This document shows, one piece after another, positions 4,351 to 5,552 of a stretch of 5,552 bases of DNA (positions are counted from its first letter, which is position 1; each line of letters starts with the position of its first letter). Made by a program: the position numbers and the translations under genes. Source of the stretch: Candidatus Lindowiibacteriota bacterium (GTDB lineage: Bacteria; Lindowbacteria; 2-12-FULL-62-27); contig JAHFCY010000216.1 in assembly GCA_023249255.1 (NCBI GenBank), positions 1 to 5,552 of the forward strand, read 5' to 3'. The notes below the pieces were generated by a model, which worked only from the letters and a program-made list of their open reading frames with translations, searched no databases and was not told the DNA's origin.

Positions 4351-5552
4351 ATGTCTTCCATTTCTCAACCGGCGCTGATCGAGATCGAGGATGCAACAGA
4401 CTGGACGTTCAACGGGGCGGCGACACGAGAATTGACGCACTGCTACCACGACTATCCAGCAAGAATGATCCCGCAGATCGCCGGGAAACTCTTAGACCTA
4501 TTTGGCCGTAAGGCGAAGTTGCTTTTTGATCCGTATGCCGGAAGCGGGACTTCTCTGGTGGAAGCCCTTCTCAGAGGTGTCAATGCGGCGGGTACCGATT
4601 TGAATCCATTGGCACGGCTCATAGCAAAAGCAAAAACATCGTTACCCGATCCCCGGAAACTCGATGATCACATAAAAAAATTTCATAAATTTGTAGTTTC
4701 TCCGCCGAAGGCGGTGTCCGTCCCTTCCGAAATTTCTGGAATTACGCGGCTGGATTTCTGGTTCAAGCCTGCTGTCACTAAGAAACTGTCATTGATTAAA
4801 ACGTTTATAGAAAAAATAAATGATGAACCGATCAGTTTATTTTTTCAGGTGGCGTTCAGCGAGACCGTCAGAGATAGTTCAAACACAAGGGGCGATGAAT
4901 TCAAATTGTACCGTTACGATTCGGAGACGTTGGAAAAATTCAACCCGGACGTCTTCGGGATCATGGCGCAAAAAATCAAACGCAATAGGGCCGGACTGGA
5001 TATTTTTCTGGAACTCATGAGCGAGCGCGGACGGTCGCCGAAGGCCGCCGTTTTTGATTTCAATACGGTCGAGGGCATACCGCCGAACACGATCCGTCCT
5101 GCTTCCGTCGATATTGTAGTCACCTCGCCGCCCTATGGCGACTCCCACACTACCGTCGCATACGGTCAATACTCTCGTTTATCTGCTGCATGGTTGGGTC
5201 TGGACGATGCGGACAAGATTGACGGCAAACTGATGGGCGGAAAATTTTCCAAAGAGATGCCCGACTTCCAGAGCGACAAACTCAACTTTGCGTTAGAAAA
5301 AATAACCGCAGAAGACGAAAAACGCGCCTTTGAAGTGGCCGCGTTTTATATTGACTTGCAAAAATCGATTGAGAACGTGACAAGCCTTATTCGCCGGGGC
5401 GGATACGCGTGTTATGTCGTCGGTAATCGAAGGGTCAAGGGTGTTACGTTGCCCACAGACGACGCGGTCCGGGATTTTTTTGAATGCTATGGGTTCGACT
5501 ATGTCGATACCTTTGTCCGTTCGATCCCAAACAAGCGAATGCCGTTAAAAAA
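4351..5552 (+). CDS. DNA methyltransferase, probably N4-cytosine (C-terminus cut by window edge)
   Basis: The frame is open from ATG 4351 to the edge (400 codons). The N-terminal LTHCYHDYPARMIPQ (residues ~28-42) resembles the 'H.YPAkf.P' block of many site-specific methyltransferases. LFDPYAGSGTSLVEALLRG (58-76) is motif I, the S-adenosylmethionine-binding loop, followed by GTDLNPLARLIA (motif II). VTSPPYGDS (257-265) is catalytic motif IV; the SPPY form is most typical of N4-cytosine enzymes, though N6-adenine cannot be excluded. After it comes HTTVAYGQYSRLSAAWLG, then a long helical stretch and RRGGYACYVVGNRRVKG. The window ends in RSIPNKRMPLK, a block usually close to the C-terminus, so little is missing. 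Motif I precedes motif IV, unlike the beta-class order of many m4C enzymes. It should protect the host DNA from the adjacent endonuclease, whose known relatives are paired with m4C methylases. The weak AAAGGA at 4332-4337 and the 2-base gap suggest translational coupling. Confidence 0.93.
   Translation, partial: MSSISQPALIEIEDATDWTFNGAATRELTHCYHDYPARMIPQIAGKLLDLFGRKAKLLFDPYAGSGTSLVEALLRGVNAAGTDLNPLARLIAKAKTSLPDPRKLDDHIKKFHKFVVSPPKAVSVPSEISGITRLDFWFKPAVTKKLSLIKTFIEKINDEPISLFFQVAFSETVRDSSNTRGDEFKLYRYDSETLEKFNPDVFGIMAQKIKRNRAGLDIFLELMSERGRSPKAAVFDFNTVEGIPPNTIRPASVDIVVTSPPYGDSHTTVAYGQYSRLSAAWLGLDDADKIDGKLMGGKFSKEMPDFQSDKLNFALEKITAEDEKRAFEVAAFYIDLQKSIENVTSLIRRGGYACYVVGNRRVKGVTLPTDDAVRDFFECYGFDYVDTFVRSIPNKRMPLK

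Overview
The window looks like an accessory (mobile or defence) segment of a bacterial chromosome. Typical Shine-Dalgarno sequences, compact gene spacing and a phage-type integrase support a bacterial origin. No gene here identifies the species. G+C is moderate, and by eye the left end (integrase) is richer in G+C than the defence genes. The clusters of G+C-rich hairpins between genes are of the dispersed-palindrome kind seen in several environmental phyla, but I cannot name the lineage.

Layout, left to right. (1) Positions 1-791, minus strand: the N-terminal 263 codons of a tyrosine recombinase, running off the left edge. (2) Positions 792-971: a divergent control region with a G+C palindrome in the integrase leader and overlapping TGTCA/TGACA dyads. 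(3) Positions 972-1385, plus strand: a small XRE-type HTH repressor. (4) Positions 1386-1745: about 360 bases without a credible gene, holding four strong hairpins, followed by a candidate promoter. (5) Positions 1860-3026, plus: a 388-residue AIPR-like (abortive infection phage resistance) protein. (6) Positions 3095-3274, plus: an overlooked 59-residue protein with a CxxC...CxxH zinc-finger pattern. (7) Positions 3275-3652: a second structured non-coding region, with a branched stem system and a perfect 34-bp palindrome, followed by a candidate promoter. (8) Positions 3653-4348, plus: a restriction endonuclease of the MvaI/BcnI family. (9) Positions 4351-5552, plus: a DNA methyltransferase with FDPYAGSGT and TSPPY motifs, probably N4-cytosine, cut by the right edge just before its expected C-terminus.

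The last two genes form a type II restriction-modification operon with a 2-base gap. The AIPR-like gene and the zinc-finger ORF appear to be a separate defence cassette. The structured repeats on its two sides share an exact 22-base word in opposite orientation. The integrase and the divergently read XRE regulator look like the mobility and control end of a genomic island carrying the two defence modules. The most novel-looking items are the AIPR plus small zinc-finger pairing and the inverted structured repeats that bracket it.
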